A stretch of DNA of 7,369 nucleotides from an uncultured Collinsella sp. (GCA_905198825.1 CAJKEF010000053.1:1-7369); one strand, 5' to 3'; positions 1-6,472 are shown, counted from the stretch's first letter. Made by a program: numbers and translations. The notes: generated from the letters alone by a model not told the origin.

Positions 1-150
1 CACCTCGACGCGATCGCCGCCATACTTGGCCAGCGTCTCGGCCTGGACCTGCTCAGCCTGCGAGCGAATCGACGATGCGTAGACCATGCAGAGCAGCGCG
101 GCGAGCACACCCGCGATTAGACTGATGGCGATGCGCTTGCTCTTGTTCAC
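1..150 (-). CDS. CpaB/SAF-domain-like pilus assembly protein, N-terminal part (runs off left edge)
   Basis: The reading frame starts with GTG at 150-148 and stays open for 50 codons to the window edge. An AGGAG box lies 5 bases upstream on the minus strand. The visible protein begins with a short basic stretch (MNKSKR), then a hydrophobic helix at about residues 7-24, and then a polar, helix-prone linker rich in Gln, Ala and Glu. It ends in KYGGDRVEV. A basic start, one signal-anchor helix, a linker and a YGG-x-x-VxV strand is how CpaB/RcpC-type proteins of Flp/Tad pilus systems usually enter their SAF domain. These are secretin-associated proteins on the outer face of the membrane. The family call is inference, because the diagnostic SAF domain lies outside the window. 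Another single-pass secreted protein is possible. The start and membrane segment are much firmer than the family. Confidence 0.55.
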   Translation of the reverse strand, partial: MNKSKRIAISLIAGVLAALLCMVYASSIRSQAEQVQAETLAKYGGDRVEV

Positions 151-166
151 GGCCGCTCCTCTCAAG

Positions 167-194
167 GTAGCACCGGGCGGATGCCCGTAGCACC
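167..194 (-). repeat. Small hairpin flanked by GTAGCACC direct repeats in leader of the left-edge gene
   Basis: GTAGCACC occurs at 167-174 and again at 187-194, exactly 20 bases apart. Between and partly within the copies, CGGGC (174-178) can pair with GCCCG (183-187) around a 4-base loop. The element lies 17 bases upstream of the GTG start on the minus strand, so it would be in that gene's mRNA leader or promoter region. Nothing further can be said about function. Confidence 0.4.
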
Positions 195-260
195 ATTGTC
201 CGAGCGGGCAAGCAGCAAAACGGTGCGATCGCGATCTTGGTTTTGAGTGTCAAACCAATT

Positions 261-320
261 GCCGACCAAAAGCTGACCGGCCCGTCAAGCTCGTGGCAAG
301 GTTTTGGTCAGCACGTCGGC
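261..320. repeat. Imperfect inverted repeat in the spacer between rsgA and the left-edge gene
   Basis: GCCGAC (261-266) pairs with GTCGGC (315-320), and GCTGACC (272-278) pairs with GGTCAGC (306-312). Together they give 13 base pairs interrupted by a small asymmetric internal loop. The 27-base loop contains a further GCC/GGC pairing. It sits upstream of the left-edge gene and beyond the rsgA terminator. No T-run follows it closely on either strand, so it is not an ordinary intrinsic terminator. It may be an operator or an RNA structure; the function is unknown. Confidence 0.4.
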
Positions 321-348
321 AAAACGCACGTTTAGGGGCGCATCGGCA

Positions 349-384
349 ATAAAAAAGCCGCCTCCCGTACCGTTGGGAGACGGC
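349..384 (-). terminator. Intrinsic terminator of rsgA
   Basis: Read on the minus strand, GCCGTCTCCC (384-375) and GGGAGGCGGC (366-357) form a 10-bp stem with one T-G wobble and an 8-base loop. Six Ts (356-351) follow immediately. It begins 18 bases past the rsgA stop codon, the expected place and orientation. Confidence 0.9.
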
Positions 385-402
385 TGTCATAGGTAGATTC
401 AA

Positions 403-1587
403 TTACAGATGGACATCGGGATCGAGCATCTGAGCACTCACACGCATGGATGACGCCAGGTTTTGGAACGTCTCCAGGCGCAGGCTGTCGATTTGCCCGG
501 CATCCTCGGCCTCGCGAACGGCGCAGCCCGGTTCGTGGGTATGCGTGCAGTCGCCAAACCGGCACGCACGCGACGCCTCGACGATCTCGGGAAACGCGCG
601 TGCCAAGCCCCGCTCATGCCCCACGAGCGGCAGACTGCGCAGGCCCGGCGCGTCAGCAATAACGCCGGCTTCGCCCGGCAGCGCCACCATCACGCGCGCG
701 ACCGTGGTGTGGCGACCCTGGTCATCGCGCTCACGCACACCGCCGGTCGCCAACGTATCGTGGCCCAGCAGTGCATTGAGCAGCGTCGACTTGCCGGCAC
801 CCGACTCACCCAGAATCATGGCGCAGCTCCCGGCAGGCACACAGGCACGGACCTCGTCCAGGCCGCGGCCCTCGGCAGAGGACGTCACGATCACGCGCAC
901 GTCCGGACCCACCAGGCGGCGCACGCGGTCCAGATCGCGCTCGAGCTCCTCGGCATCGCAGCGGTCAGCTTTGGTGAGCACCACCACCGGCTCGGCATCG
1001 CAGTCGAGCGCCAACACCAACGAGCGCGCCACGCGGTCGAGCAGCACCTCACCGGCACCGAGCGCCTGCACGATTAGCACGCTATCCACGTTGGAGCAGA
1101 GCACCTGGCGCTCTCCACGGGCACGGCCGCGCCAACGCTCAAAGCTCGTACGGCGCGGCAGCACGCACTCAATCACGCCCATATCGTGCCCGGGAGCGCG
1201 GCGCACCGCCACACGGTCGCCCACGGCAGGCAGCAGGACCTCGTCCTCGCCGCGCGACTTGGCAAACCCCACGGCATGCTCGGCACGAAAGGTGTCATCG
1301 GCAGTCGCCACCAGCGGAAACCCACGATCCAGGCGCACCACGGCACCAGGCTGCATCTGCTCGGGCTCCTCGGCCCGAGCACAAAAATCATCGAAGGCAG
1401 CCCGCTGAGCATCATCGACCGGCAGATCGTCGAACGCCGGAACATCCTGCAGCGCATCGAGTCCCGGCACGCTTGCCAGCAGCTCCTCGGCAGACGCGGG
1501 AGCTTCGGTCGCAAGCTTCCGACGACGATCGCGCTTAGCCCGCGCCCCCGTCGTCTTTTTCTTCGCCTTAGCCTTCGCCTTGCCCAC
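403..1587 (-). CDS. rsgA: Ribosome small-subunit-dependent GTPase A (RsgA/YjeQ/CpgA)
   Basis: RsgA is a GTPase that binds the 30S subunit late in assembly and helps proofread its maturation. The protein has the family's circularly permuted G motifs in the order G4-G1-G2-G3. Numbered from the chosen start these are TKAD (205-208), GESGAGKST (260-268), GRHTT (291-295) and DAPG (312-315). An OB-fold precedes them (about 81-150), and a C-terminal zinc knuckle follows with Cys342, Cys347, His349 and Cys355 in C-x4-C-x-H-x5-C spacing. I chose GTG at 1587-1585 because GGGAGG (1598-1593) lies 5 bases upstream. A TTG 21 bases further out would place that Shine-Dalgarno inside the coding region. The product is then 394 residues, longer than the roughly 300-350 usual for the family. 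The excess is N-terminal: a Lys/Arg-rich start (KAKAKAKKK, RAKRDRRRK), then an acidic, probably disordered stretch to about residue 80. It is monocistronic, between its own promoter and terminator. Confidence 0.95.
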   Translation of the reverse strand: MGKAKAKAKKKTTGARAKRDRRRKLATEAPASAEELLASVPGLDALQDVPAFDDLPVDDAQRAAFDDFCARAEEPEQMQPGAVVRLDRGFPLVATADDTFRAEHAVGFAKSRGEDEVLLPAVGDRVAVRRAPGHDMGVIECVLPRRTSFERWRGRARGERQVLCSNVDSVLIVQALGAGEVLLDRVARSLVLALDCDAEPVVVLTKADRCDAEELERDLDRVRRLVGPDVRVIVTSSAEGRGLDEVRACVPAGSCAMILGESGAGKSTLLNALLGHDTLATGGVRERDDQGRHTTVARVMVALPGEAGVIADAPGLRSLPLVGHERGLARAFPEIVEASRACRFGDCTHTHEPGCAVREAEDAGQIDSLRLETFQNLASSMRVSAQMLDPDVHL

Positions 1588-1625
1588 AAGCGCCTCCCAG
1601 CACCACAAATCACAACTGAGCAGGT

Positions 1626-1655
1626 ATTTTAAATCAAAAAGAGCTGGCCGGGCAA
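1626..1655 (-). promoter_or_regulatory. Probable rsgA promoter
   Basis: On the minus strand TTGCCC (1655-1650) and TAAAAT (1631-1626) are separated by 18 bases, matching the housekeeping sigma consensus 4/6 and 5/6. Transcription would start near 1619, giving a leader of about 30 bases before the GTG start with GGGAGG inside it. The -35 element falls inside the incomplete terminator-like module at 1641-1660. Position relative to the upstream terminator (1672-1701) fits. No experimental support is visible. Confidence 0.4.
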
Positions 1656-1674
1656 AGCCCTAAATCAAAAAGAG
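1631..1674. repeat. 13-bp direct repeat (AAATCAAAAAGAG) linking two terminator modules
   Basis: AAATCAAAAAGAG is found at 1631-1643 and again, identical, at 1662-1674. Each copy is the T-run (as read on the minus strand) plus the first stem bases of a terminator module. The right-hand module is complete (see the terminator at 1662-1701). The left-hand module has the same layout, with a stem arm ending GGGC, an AAA loop and GCCC, but its remaining stem bases are missing, leaving only a 4-bp hairpin (1650-1660). This looks like a duplicated terminator of which one copy was truncated. Confidence 0.6.
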
Positions 1675-1701
1675 TCGGTCGAGCAAACGCTCGACCGACT
1701 C
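1662..1701 (-). terminator. Strong intrinsic terminator of the Ca2+-ATPase gene
   Basis: A perfect 13-bp stem is formed by 1701-1689 and 1684-1672 (GAGTCGGTCGAGC with its complement) around a 4-base loop. On the minus strand it is followed directly by TTTTTGATTT. It lies about 160 bases past the ATPase stop and just before the rsgA promoter, so it insulates rsgA from ATPase transcription. Confidence 0.88.
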
Positions 1702-1761
1702 ACATACTTTCCCTCAGCCCTTTATCATCCGCGCGGGAGAAAAGCCAACAAGGATACCGCA

Positions 1762-1849
1762 GGGCCCGCCCCGGAAGCCCTTTCTCCCGAACGATCCCGC
1801 AGCGCGAAGCGCGAGGACCAGTGAGGGAGAAAGGGCGTGGAGCGGGCCC
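1762..1849. repeat. 88-bp imperfect inverted repeat downstream of the ATPase gene
   Basis: Two paired blocks make the arms. GGGCCCGC (1762-1769) pairs with GCGGGCCC (1842-1849), and GCCCTTTCTCCC (1777-1788) pairs with GGGAGAAAGGGC (1825-1836), both perfectly. Short unpaired segments of 7 and 5 bases separate the blocks. The 36-base centre holds a smaller GCGC-GAA-GCGC hairpin (1802-1812). It starts 12 bases past the ATPase stop codon and has no T-run, so it is a REP-like or mRNA 3'-stabilising element rather than a terminator. Whether it recurs in the genome cannot be seen from one window. Confidence 0.65.
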
Positions 1850-1860
1850 GGACGAGAGCG

Positions 1861-4542
1861 TTACTCCTTCTCCACAGCGCGCATGATCGCCTTGTAGATC
1901 TCCATCAGCGGAATGATCAGGAAGGCAAGGCCCAGGGCGGCGACAACGCCCTTGAACTCAAGCGTCACGGGGCCAAAGAACATCTCGGCAAGCGTCGGCT
2001 GCACGGTCACGATAACCGTCAGCACCAGCGCCAGCGCAGCCGAAGCCCAAAGCCACTTGTTCTGCTTCTTCATGCTAAACAGCGACGCACGACGGCTGCG
2101 CATATTGAAGCAGTGGAAAATCTCGACCATGTTGAGCGTGATGAACGCCATCATCACGCCTTCCTCGTCGGCATTGCCGGCGATCATATCGGCGATGTGG
2201 ATGTAGCCCATGTCAAAGTACACGCCCACAAAGAAGCTCGCCAGCACCAGCACGGTAATGATCAGGCCCTGGACCACGCAGTCCAGGCCCATGTGACCGG
2301 CAAAGACGCCGTCCTTGGCGTTGCGCGGCTTGCGCTTCATGATGTTGCCCTCGGCATCCTCCATGCCCAGCGCGAGCGCGGGGAAGCAGTCGGTGACCAG
2401 GTTCACCCACAGCAGCTGCACCGGCTGGAAGATGGTAAAGCCGATGAGCGTGGCGATAAACACCGAGAAGACCTCGGCAAGGTTGGCCGAAAGCAGGAAC
2501 TGGATGACCTTGCGGATGTTGTCGTAGATGCGACGGCCCTCTTCGCAGGCACCGATGATGGTGGCGAAGTTGTCGTCGGCAAGCACCATGTCGGCGACGT
2601 TCTTGGTGACATCGGTACCGGTGATGCCCATGCCAACGCCGATGTCGGCGCGCTTGATGGACGGGGCGTCGTTGACGCCGTCGCCCGTCATGGCCACGAT
2701 CTGGTCGCGCGACTTCCAGGCCTCGACGATGCGGGTCTTGTGCTCGGGCTGGACGCGGGCGTACACGCCGTAATCCTCGATGTGCGCGTCGAGCTCCTCG
2801 TCGCTCATGCGATCGAGGTCGGCGCCGGTAATGGCATGGCTGCGATCGGTGACGATGCCCAACTGCTTGGCAATGGCCACGGCGGTGTCGATATGGTCGC
2901 CCGTGATCATGACGGTGCGAATACCGGCGTCGTGCGCCTCGCGGATAGCGTCGGCCACCTCGGGACGGACCGGGTCGATCATGCCGGACAGGCCGCAGAA
3001 GACCAGGTCGTGCTCGAGCGCAGCGGGGCTGCAGTCGGCGGGAACCTCGGTGTAAGTGCGGCTTGCCAGCGCCAGCACGCGCAGGGCCTCGTCGGCCATG
3101 GCCTTGTTGGCGGCCACGAGCTCGGCGCGACGCTCCTCGGTCAGCGGGACGACCTTTTCGCCCTCGTAGATATGGGTGCACAGGCCGATCACCACGTCGG
3201 GCGCGCCCTTGGTGTACTGCTCGTACTCGCCGTCCAGGGTCTCGACGACCACGGACATCATCTTGCGGCCCGAGTCGAACGGGGCCTCGCCCACGCGCGG
3301 GTGCTCGGCAGTCAGGCCGGTGAGACCAGCCTTGCCGGCGTCGTTGACGAGCGCACACTCAGTCGGCTCGCCCACGGCCTCGCCCAGCTCCTCGTCCCAC
3401 TGGGCATCGGAACAAAGGGCCATACCTGCCAGGAACTTCTCCTTAGGCGCAGCAAGCTCGTGCTTGACGACGGTCATCTTGTTCTGGGTAAGGGTGCCGG
3501 TCTTGTCGGAGCAGATAGTCTGCGTGCAGCCGAGGGTCTCGACGGCAGAAAGCTTGCGGATAATCGCCTGGCGCTTGGCCATCTTGGTCACGCCAAGCGA
3601 CAGCACGATGGTCACGACGGCGACCAGGCCCTCGGGGATGGCGGCGACGGCGAGCGAGACGGCGACCATAAAGGTGTCGAGCAGGGCGGTCGGGTCGGAA
3701 AGGACGTTGCCCACGCCGTGGCGGAGGATGTCAACGCCAAAGATCACGACGCAGATGATAATCACCATGATGGTGAGGATGCGGCTGAGCTCGGCGAGCT
3801 TCACTTGCAGCGGCGTGAGCTCTTCCTTGGCCTCGGCCAGGGCGCCGGCAATCTTGCCCATCTCGGTATCCATGCCGGTGCCGACTACGACGGCGCGGCC
3901 ACGGCCGTACACAACGGTGGAACCCATGTAGCACATGTTCTTGCGGTCGCCGAGCGGCACGTCATCGGTGCCCGCGGCAAGCTCGATCACGTTGGCGTGC
4001 TTCTCTACGGGCACGGACTCGCCGGTGAGTGCGGCCTCTTCGATCTTCATCGTGGCGCTCTCGAGGACGCGGCAGTCGGCCGGAACGGAGTCGCCCGCCT
4101 CGAGCATGATCACGTCACCGGGCACGAGCTCGGCGCTCGGCAGATGCACGAGCTTGCCGTCGCGCAGCACCTTGGACTGCGCCGCGCTCATCTCCTGCAG
4201 GGCCTCGAGGGCCTCCTCGCTCTTGGCTTCCTGGACCACGCCCAGTACCGAGTTGACGATAACGACGAACATGATGATGACGACATCGGCAAAGTCGGGC
4301 TCGCCCTTGACCATGCCCGTGAGCGCGCTGATGACGGCGGCAACGATCAACATGATGACCATGGGGTCGGCCATCTGCTCAAAGAAACGCTTCCACAGCG
4401 GCGTCTTCTCGGCTTCCTCGAGCTTGTTAGGGCCTGTCTTGGCGAGGCGCGACGACGCCTCGCCGGTGCTCAGGCCGAGGTTCTCATCGACACCTTGGTC
4501 GCTGAGCACCTCCGCCGCGGCGGACAGGTATTCCTTTTGCAT
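1861..4542 (-). CDS. P-type (P2A) calcium-transporting ATPase
   Basis: This inner-membrane pump couples ATP hydrolysis to cation export, most probably Ca2+. The 893-residue protein has the full P2 layout. A cation-ATPase N-terminal segment is followed by M1-M2 (about 59-103), the actuator domain with TGES (173-176) and M3-M4 (about 254-312) with PEGL (303-306). DKTGT follows with phosphorylated Asp346, then the nucleotide-domain KGAPD (445-449), TGD (547-549) and TGDGVND (619-625), and finally M5-M10. Side chains that bind Ca2+ in SERCA have counterparts here: Glu304 in M4, Asn687 and Glu690 in M5, Asn714, Thr717 and Asp718 in M6, and Glu807 in M8. This suggests two ion sites, whereas several bacterial homologues keep only one. 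PEGL is followed by Val, not the more usual Pro. The ATG at 4542 has AGGAGG 9 bases upstream. Ion specificity is inference, and Mn2+ transport is an alternative. Confidence 0.95.
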   Translation of the reverse strand: MQKEYLSAAAEVLSDQGVDENLGLSTGEASSRLAKTGPNKLEEAEKTPLWKRFFEQMADPMVIMLIVAAVISALTGMVKGEPDFADVVIIMFVVIVNSVLGVVQEAKSEEALEALQEMSAAQSKVLRDGKLVHLPSAELVPGDVIMLEAGDSVPADCRVLESATMKIEEAALTGESVPVEKHANVIELAAGTDDVPLGDRKNMCYMGSTVVYGRGRAVVVGTGMDTEMGKIAGALAEAKEELTPLQVKLAELSRILTIMVIIICVVIFGVDILRHGVGNVLSDPTALLDTFMVAVSLAVAAIPEGLVAVVTIVLSLGVTKMAKRQAIIRKLSAVETLGCTQTICSDKTGTLTQNKMTVVKHELAAPKEKFLAGMALCSDAQWDEELGEAVGEPTECALVNDAGKAGLTGLTAEHPRVGEAPFDSGRKMMSVVVETLDGEYEQYTKGAPDVVIGLCTHIYEGEKVVPLTEERRAELVAANKAMADEALRVLALASRTYTEVPADCSPAALEHDLVFCGLSGMIDPVRPEVADAIREAHDAGIRTVMITGDHIDTAVAIAKQLGIVTDRSHAITGADLDRMSDEELDAHIEDYGVYARVQPEHKTRIVEAWKSRDQIVAMTGDGVNDAPSIKRADIGVGMGITGTDVTKNVADMVLADDNFATIIGACEEGRRIYDNIRKVIQFLLSANLAEVFSVFIATLIGFTIFQPVQLLWVNLVTDCFPALALGMEDAEGNIMKRKPRNAKDGVFAGHMGLDCVVQGLIITVLVLASFFVGVYFDMGYIHIADMIAGNADEEGVMMAFITLNMVEIFHCFNMRSRRASLFSMKKQNKWLWASAALALVLTVIVTVQPTLAEMFFGPVTLEFKGVVAALGLAFLIIPLMEIYKAIMRAVEKE

Positions 4543-4551
4543 ATAGAGTCC

Positions 4552-4654
4552 CCTCCTGGGATTCGGGCCACTCAGCAGATTGATGCCCGATCATAATTCC
4601 CAGGAGAAGGGCAAGGGCTCATCAAGGCTGCCGTGCTGAGCGGCAGTTGATAGT
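4552..4654 (-). promoter_or_regulatory. Structured mRNA leader of the Ca2+-ATPase gene (candidate translational switch)
   Basis: Read on the minus strand, the leader can form two hairpins. Hairpin B pairs ATCAA and CTGCCG (4651-4641) with CGGCAG and TTGAT (4633-4621), with a 2-base bulge. Hairpin C pairs CTCCTGGGA (4606-4598) with TCCCAGGAG (4561-4553), and internally TCGGGC with GCCCGA (4590-4585 with 4568-4563). The right arm of C contains the ATPase Shine-Dalgarno AGGAGG (4557-4552), so closing C would hide it. A competing pairing exists: TTGATG followed by CCC (4625-4615) with GGGCATCAA (4588-4580), 9 bp with a 2-base bulge. It would break the base of B and the inner stem of C. I do not recognise a known riboswitch class; in particular the GGGGAGUAG signature of yybP-ykoY is absent. 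The pairings are seen directly; the switching role is inferred. Confidence 0.5.
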
Positions 4655-4660
4655 GGGGCT

Positions 4661-4690
4661 ATGGTACCCCAAAGCGACGCGTCTAGCCAA
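4661..4690 (-). promoter_or_regulatory. Possible Ca2+-ATPase promoter
   Basis: TTGGCT (4690-4685) and TACCAT (4666-4661) on the minus strand are 18 bases apart, each matching consensus at 4 of 6 positions. Transcription would begin near 4654, so the RNA would open with the first leader hairpin. A GGGG/CCCC inverted repeat (4655-4658 with 4667-4670) overlaps the -10 box. The match is weak and other promoters in the AT-rich spacer cannot be excluded. Confidence 0.3.
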
Positions 4691-4877
4691 AACATTCCAT
4701 CTGGAAACACGGCACAGGCGCAACGGTGCAGACCGTGTGATGCTCAACATTGATAAAACGTTTTTTCTTCGGCGCATCATCAAACTGAAATATCGCCCAG
4801 ATAGCAGCGGTTAGAACGGTTGGTAAAGTTTTTGCATATACCGTTTTTCCGCAAAAAATGAACTTCTAATTCGGCAT

Positions 4878-4920
4878 ACGGTCGATTTTTTGGGGTATTC
4901 GGTCGTCATTTCGTTATAAT
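4878..4920 (+). promoter_or_regulatory. pyk promoter with perfect -10 and two CGGTCG repeats
   Basis: A perfect TATAAT lies at 4915-4920, 64 bases before the pyk start codon. No good -35 hexamer is found at the right distance: GGGGTA stands at the 17-base spacing. Instead CGGTCG occurs at 4879-4884 and 4900-4905, exactly 21 bp or two helical turns apart. One copy lies upstream of the -35 position and one lies in the spacer. A partly related sequence, ATACCGTTTTT (4838-4848), lies further upstream. A strong -10 with a poor -35 and phased repeats suggests a regulated promoter, but the regulator is unknown. The rest of the spacer (4691-4870) is AT-rich and holds the palindrome AAAACGTTTT (4755-4764), with no gene. 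Confidence 0.55.
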
Positions 4921-4983
4921 CATCTCAGTTTTATTTCTTATGGTTTATCTATCAGCGCAAGACGATGTCAGATGGAGGTCTGA

Positions 4984-6444
4984 ATGTACAAGCGCACCAA
5001 GATTGTATGCACCATGGGTCCCGCCTGCGATAGCGACGAGACCATCCGCGAGATGATCAAGGCGGGCATGAACGTCGCCCGTTTTAACTTCTCGCACGGA
5101 TCCTACGACGAGCACCACGGTCGCATCGAGCGCGTCCGTCGTATTTCCAAGGAGCTCGGTCTGCCCGTCGGCATCCTGCTCGACACCAAGGGCCCCGAGG
5201 TCCGCACCGGCCTTCTGGTCGACGGCAAGAAGGTTGCCGTCAAGACCGGCGACAAGATCGTCGTCACCGCTCAGCCCACGTCCGAGGATTTCCACGGCAC
5301 CGCTGAGCACATCTCCCTCGACTACCTGGCCCTGCCCTCCGAGGTCGAGAAGGGCTCCCTCATCCTGATCGATGACGGCCTGGTTGCCCTCGAGGTCGAG
5401 TCCGTCGACGGCCAGGACATGACCTGCGTCGTCAAGAACGACGGCCTGATCGGCGAGCGCAAGGGCGTCAACATGCCCAACGTCAACATCTCGCTGCCCG
5501 CCATCACCGAGCGCGATCGTCAGGACATCCTCTTTGGCCTGACCGAGAACATCGACTACATCGCCGCTTCCTTCATCCGTGACGGCGAGTCCGTCCGCGG
5601 CATCCGCAAGCTTTGCCGCGAGAACGGTGGCGAGCACGTCACGATCTTCCCGAAGATCGAGTGCGCCCTGGGCGTCGAGAACTTCGACGAGATCCTCGAG
5701 GCTTCCGACGGCATTATGGTCGCCCGTGGCGACCTGGGCATCGAGATCAAGCCCGAGCTCGTTCCGCACATCCAGAAGGAGATCATCGCCAAGTGCAACG
5801 CGGCCTACAAGCCCGTTATCACCGCTACGCAGATGCTCGACTCCATGCAGCAGAACCCGCGCCCGACGCGCGCCGAGGTTGCCGACGTTGCTAACGCCAT
5901 CTACGACGGCACCGACGCCGTTATGCTCTCTGGCGAGTCCGCTGCCGGTAAGTACCCGGTTGAGGCCGTTAAGATGCAGGCCAGCATTGCTCTCGAGACC
6001 GAAAAGTACCTCCCGGCTCACGCTCCGCTCGAGGTTCCGGCCGATGCCCACGGCACCCGTGTTGTCAACAACGTTGTGGGTATGTCCGCTGTGAACATGG
6101 CTACCACCGTTGGCGCCAAGTGCATCACCGTGCCGACGACCACCGGCCGCACCGCTCGCCTGATCTCGCACTTCCGTCCCAACATGCCGATCTGCGCGTT
6201 CTCCCGCCACGAGTGGGCCGTCCAGCAGATGATCATGTACTGGGGCGTTATCCCGCACCAGGCCGAGATTACCCAGGGCACCGTCAACGGCACGATCGTC
6301 AAGGCGATCGAGACTGCTAAGGAGCTCGGCTACGTCGAGGCCGGAGACCTGACCGTCGCTACCGCCGGCGATCCCCGCATGAGCGTCCAGCTCGAGGACA
6401 AGGTCTCCTCGACCAACGTTGCTTACGTCGCTCAGGTGCGCTAA
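4984..6444 (+). CDS. pyk: Pyruvate kinase
   Basis: Pyruvate kinase makes the last ATP of glycolysis by moving the phosphate of phosphoenolpyruvate to ADP; it is cytosolic and usually tetrameric. The 486-residue protein is full length for the common bacterial form, with no extra PEP-utiliser domain at the C-terminus. The A-domain barrel carries Arg33, Asn35 and Ser37 (RFNFSHG), and the B-domain lid begins after DTKGPEVRTG (67-76). The catalytic Lys224 and metal ligand Glu226 lie in FPKIE, Asp250 in ARGDLG, and Thr282 in the ITATQMLDSM signature. The C-domain runs from about 345. Glu72 and Thr75 occupy the positions that mark K+-dependent enzymes (Glu117 and Thr120 of rabbit muscle). GGAGG at 4974-4978 lies 5 bases before ATG. 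Codon use is very biased (almost only GAG, AAG, CGC/CGT), as in highly expressed genes. It has its own promoter and terminator. Confidence 0.98.
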   Translation: MYKRTKIVCTMGPACDSDETIREMIKAGMNVARFNFSHGSYDEHHGRIERVRRISKELGLPVGILLDTKGPEVRTGLLVDGKKVAVKTGDKIVVTAQPTSEDFHGTAEHISLDYLALPSEVEKGSLILIDDGLVALEVESVDGQDMTCVVKNDGLIGERKGVNMPNVNISLPAITERDRQDILFGLTENIDYIAASFIRDGESVRGIRKLCRENGGEHVTIFPKIECALGVENFDEILEASDGIMVARGDLGIEIKPELVPHIQKEIIAKCNAAYKPVITATQMLDSMQQNPRPTRAEVADVANAIYDGTDAVMLSGESAAGKYPVEAVKMQASIALETEKYLPAHAPLEVPADAHGTRVVNNVVGMSAVNMATTVGAKCITVPTTTGRTARLISHFRPNMPICAFSRHEWAVQQMIMYWGVIPHQAEITQGTVNGTIVKAIETAKELGYVEAGDLTVATAGDPRMSVQLEDKVSSTNVAYVAQVR

Positions 6445-6472
6445 ATCGCACTTGCAAGCACGCTTGCATTGC

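Noticed and set aside
53..253. A 66-codon minus-strand frame over the left-edge gene
   Set aside because: The frame starting at GTG 150-148 has a ribosome binding site and a signal-anchor pattern. This other frame has neither and overlaps it out of phase.
248..253. A perfect TTGACA on the minus strand upstream of the left-edge gene
   Set aside because: No acceptable -10 box is found 16-18 bases downstream; the position is occupied by GC-rich GATCGCGATCGC sequence.
446..1408. A 320-codon plus-strand frame opposite rsgA
   Set aside because: It is Ser/Arg/Thr/Pro-rich low-complexity translation, typical of a shadow frame; the opposite strand encodes a complete RsgA.
1608..1608. TTG at 1608 as the rsgA start
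   Set aside because: It would put the GGGAGG ribosome binding site inside the coding sequence. GTG at 1587 has that site at the correct distance.
1837..4596. A 919-codon open frame on the plus strand opposite the Ca2+-ATPase
   Set aside because: Its translation is dominated by His, Asp, Gly, Ala, Val and Leu in a pattern that follows from reverse-reading GC-rich, third-position-biased codons. The minus-strand frame has every P-type ATPase motif.
4552..4654. yybP-ykoY (Mn2+) riboswitch in front of the cation ATPase
   Set aside because: The conserved GGGGAGUAG and following aptamer segments are not present in the leader on the minus strand.
4755..4764. AAAACGTTTT palindrome as a possible catabolite-repression (cre) site for pyk
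   Set aside because: The surrounding bases do not fit the cre consensus spacing, and it lies about 150 bp upstream of the pyk -10 box; a 10-bp AT-rich palindrome alone is weak evidence.
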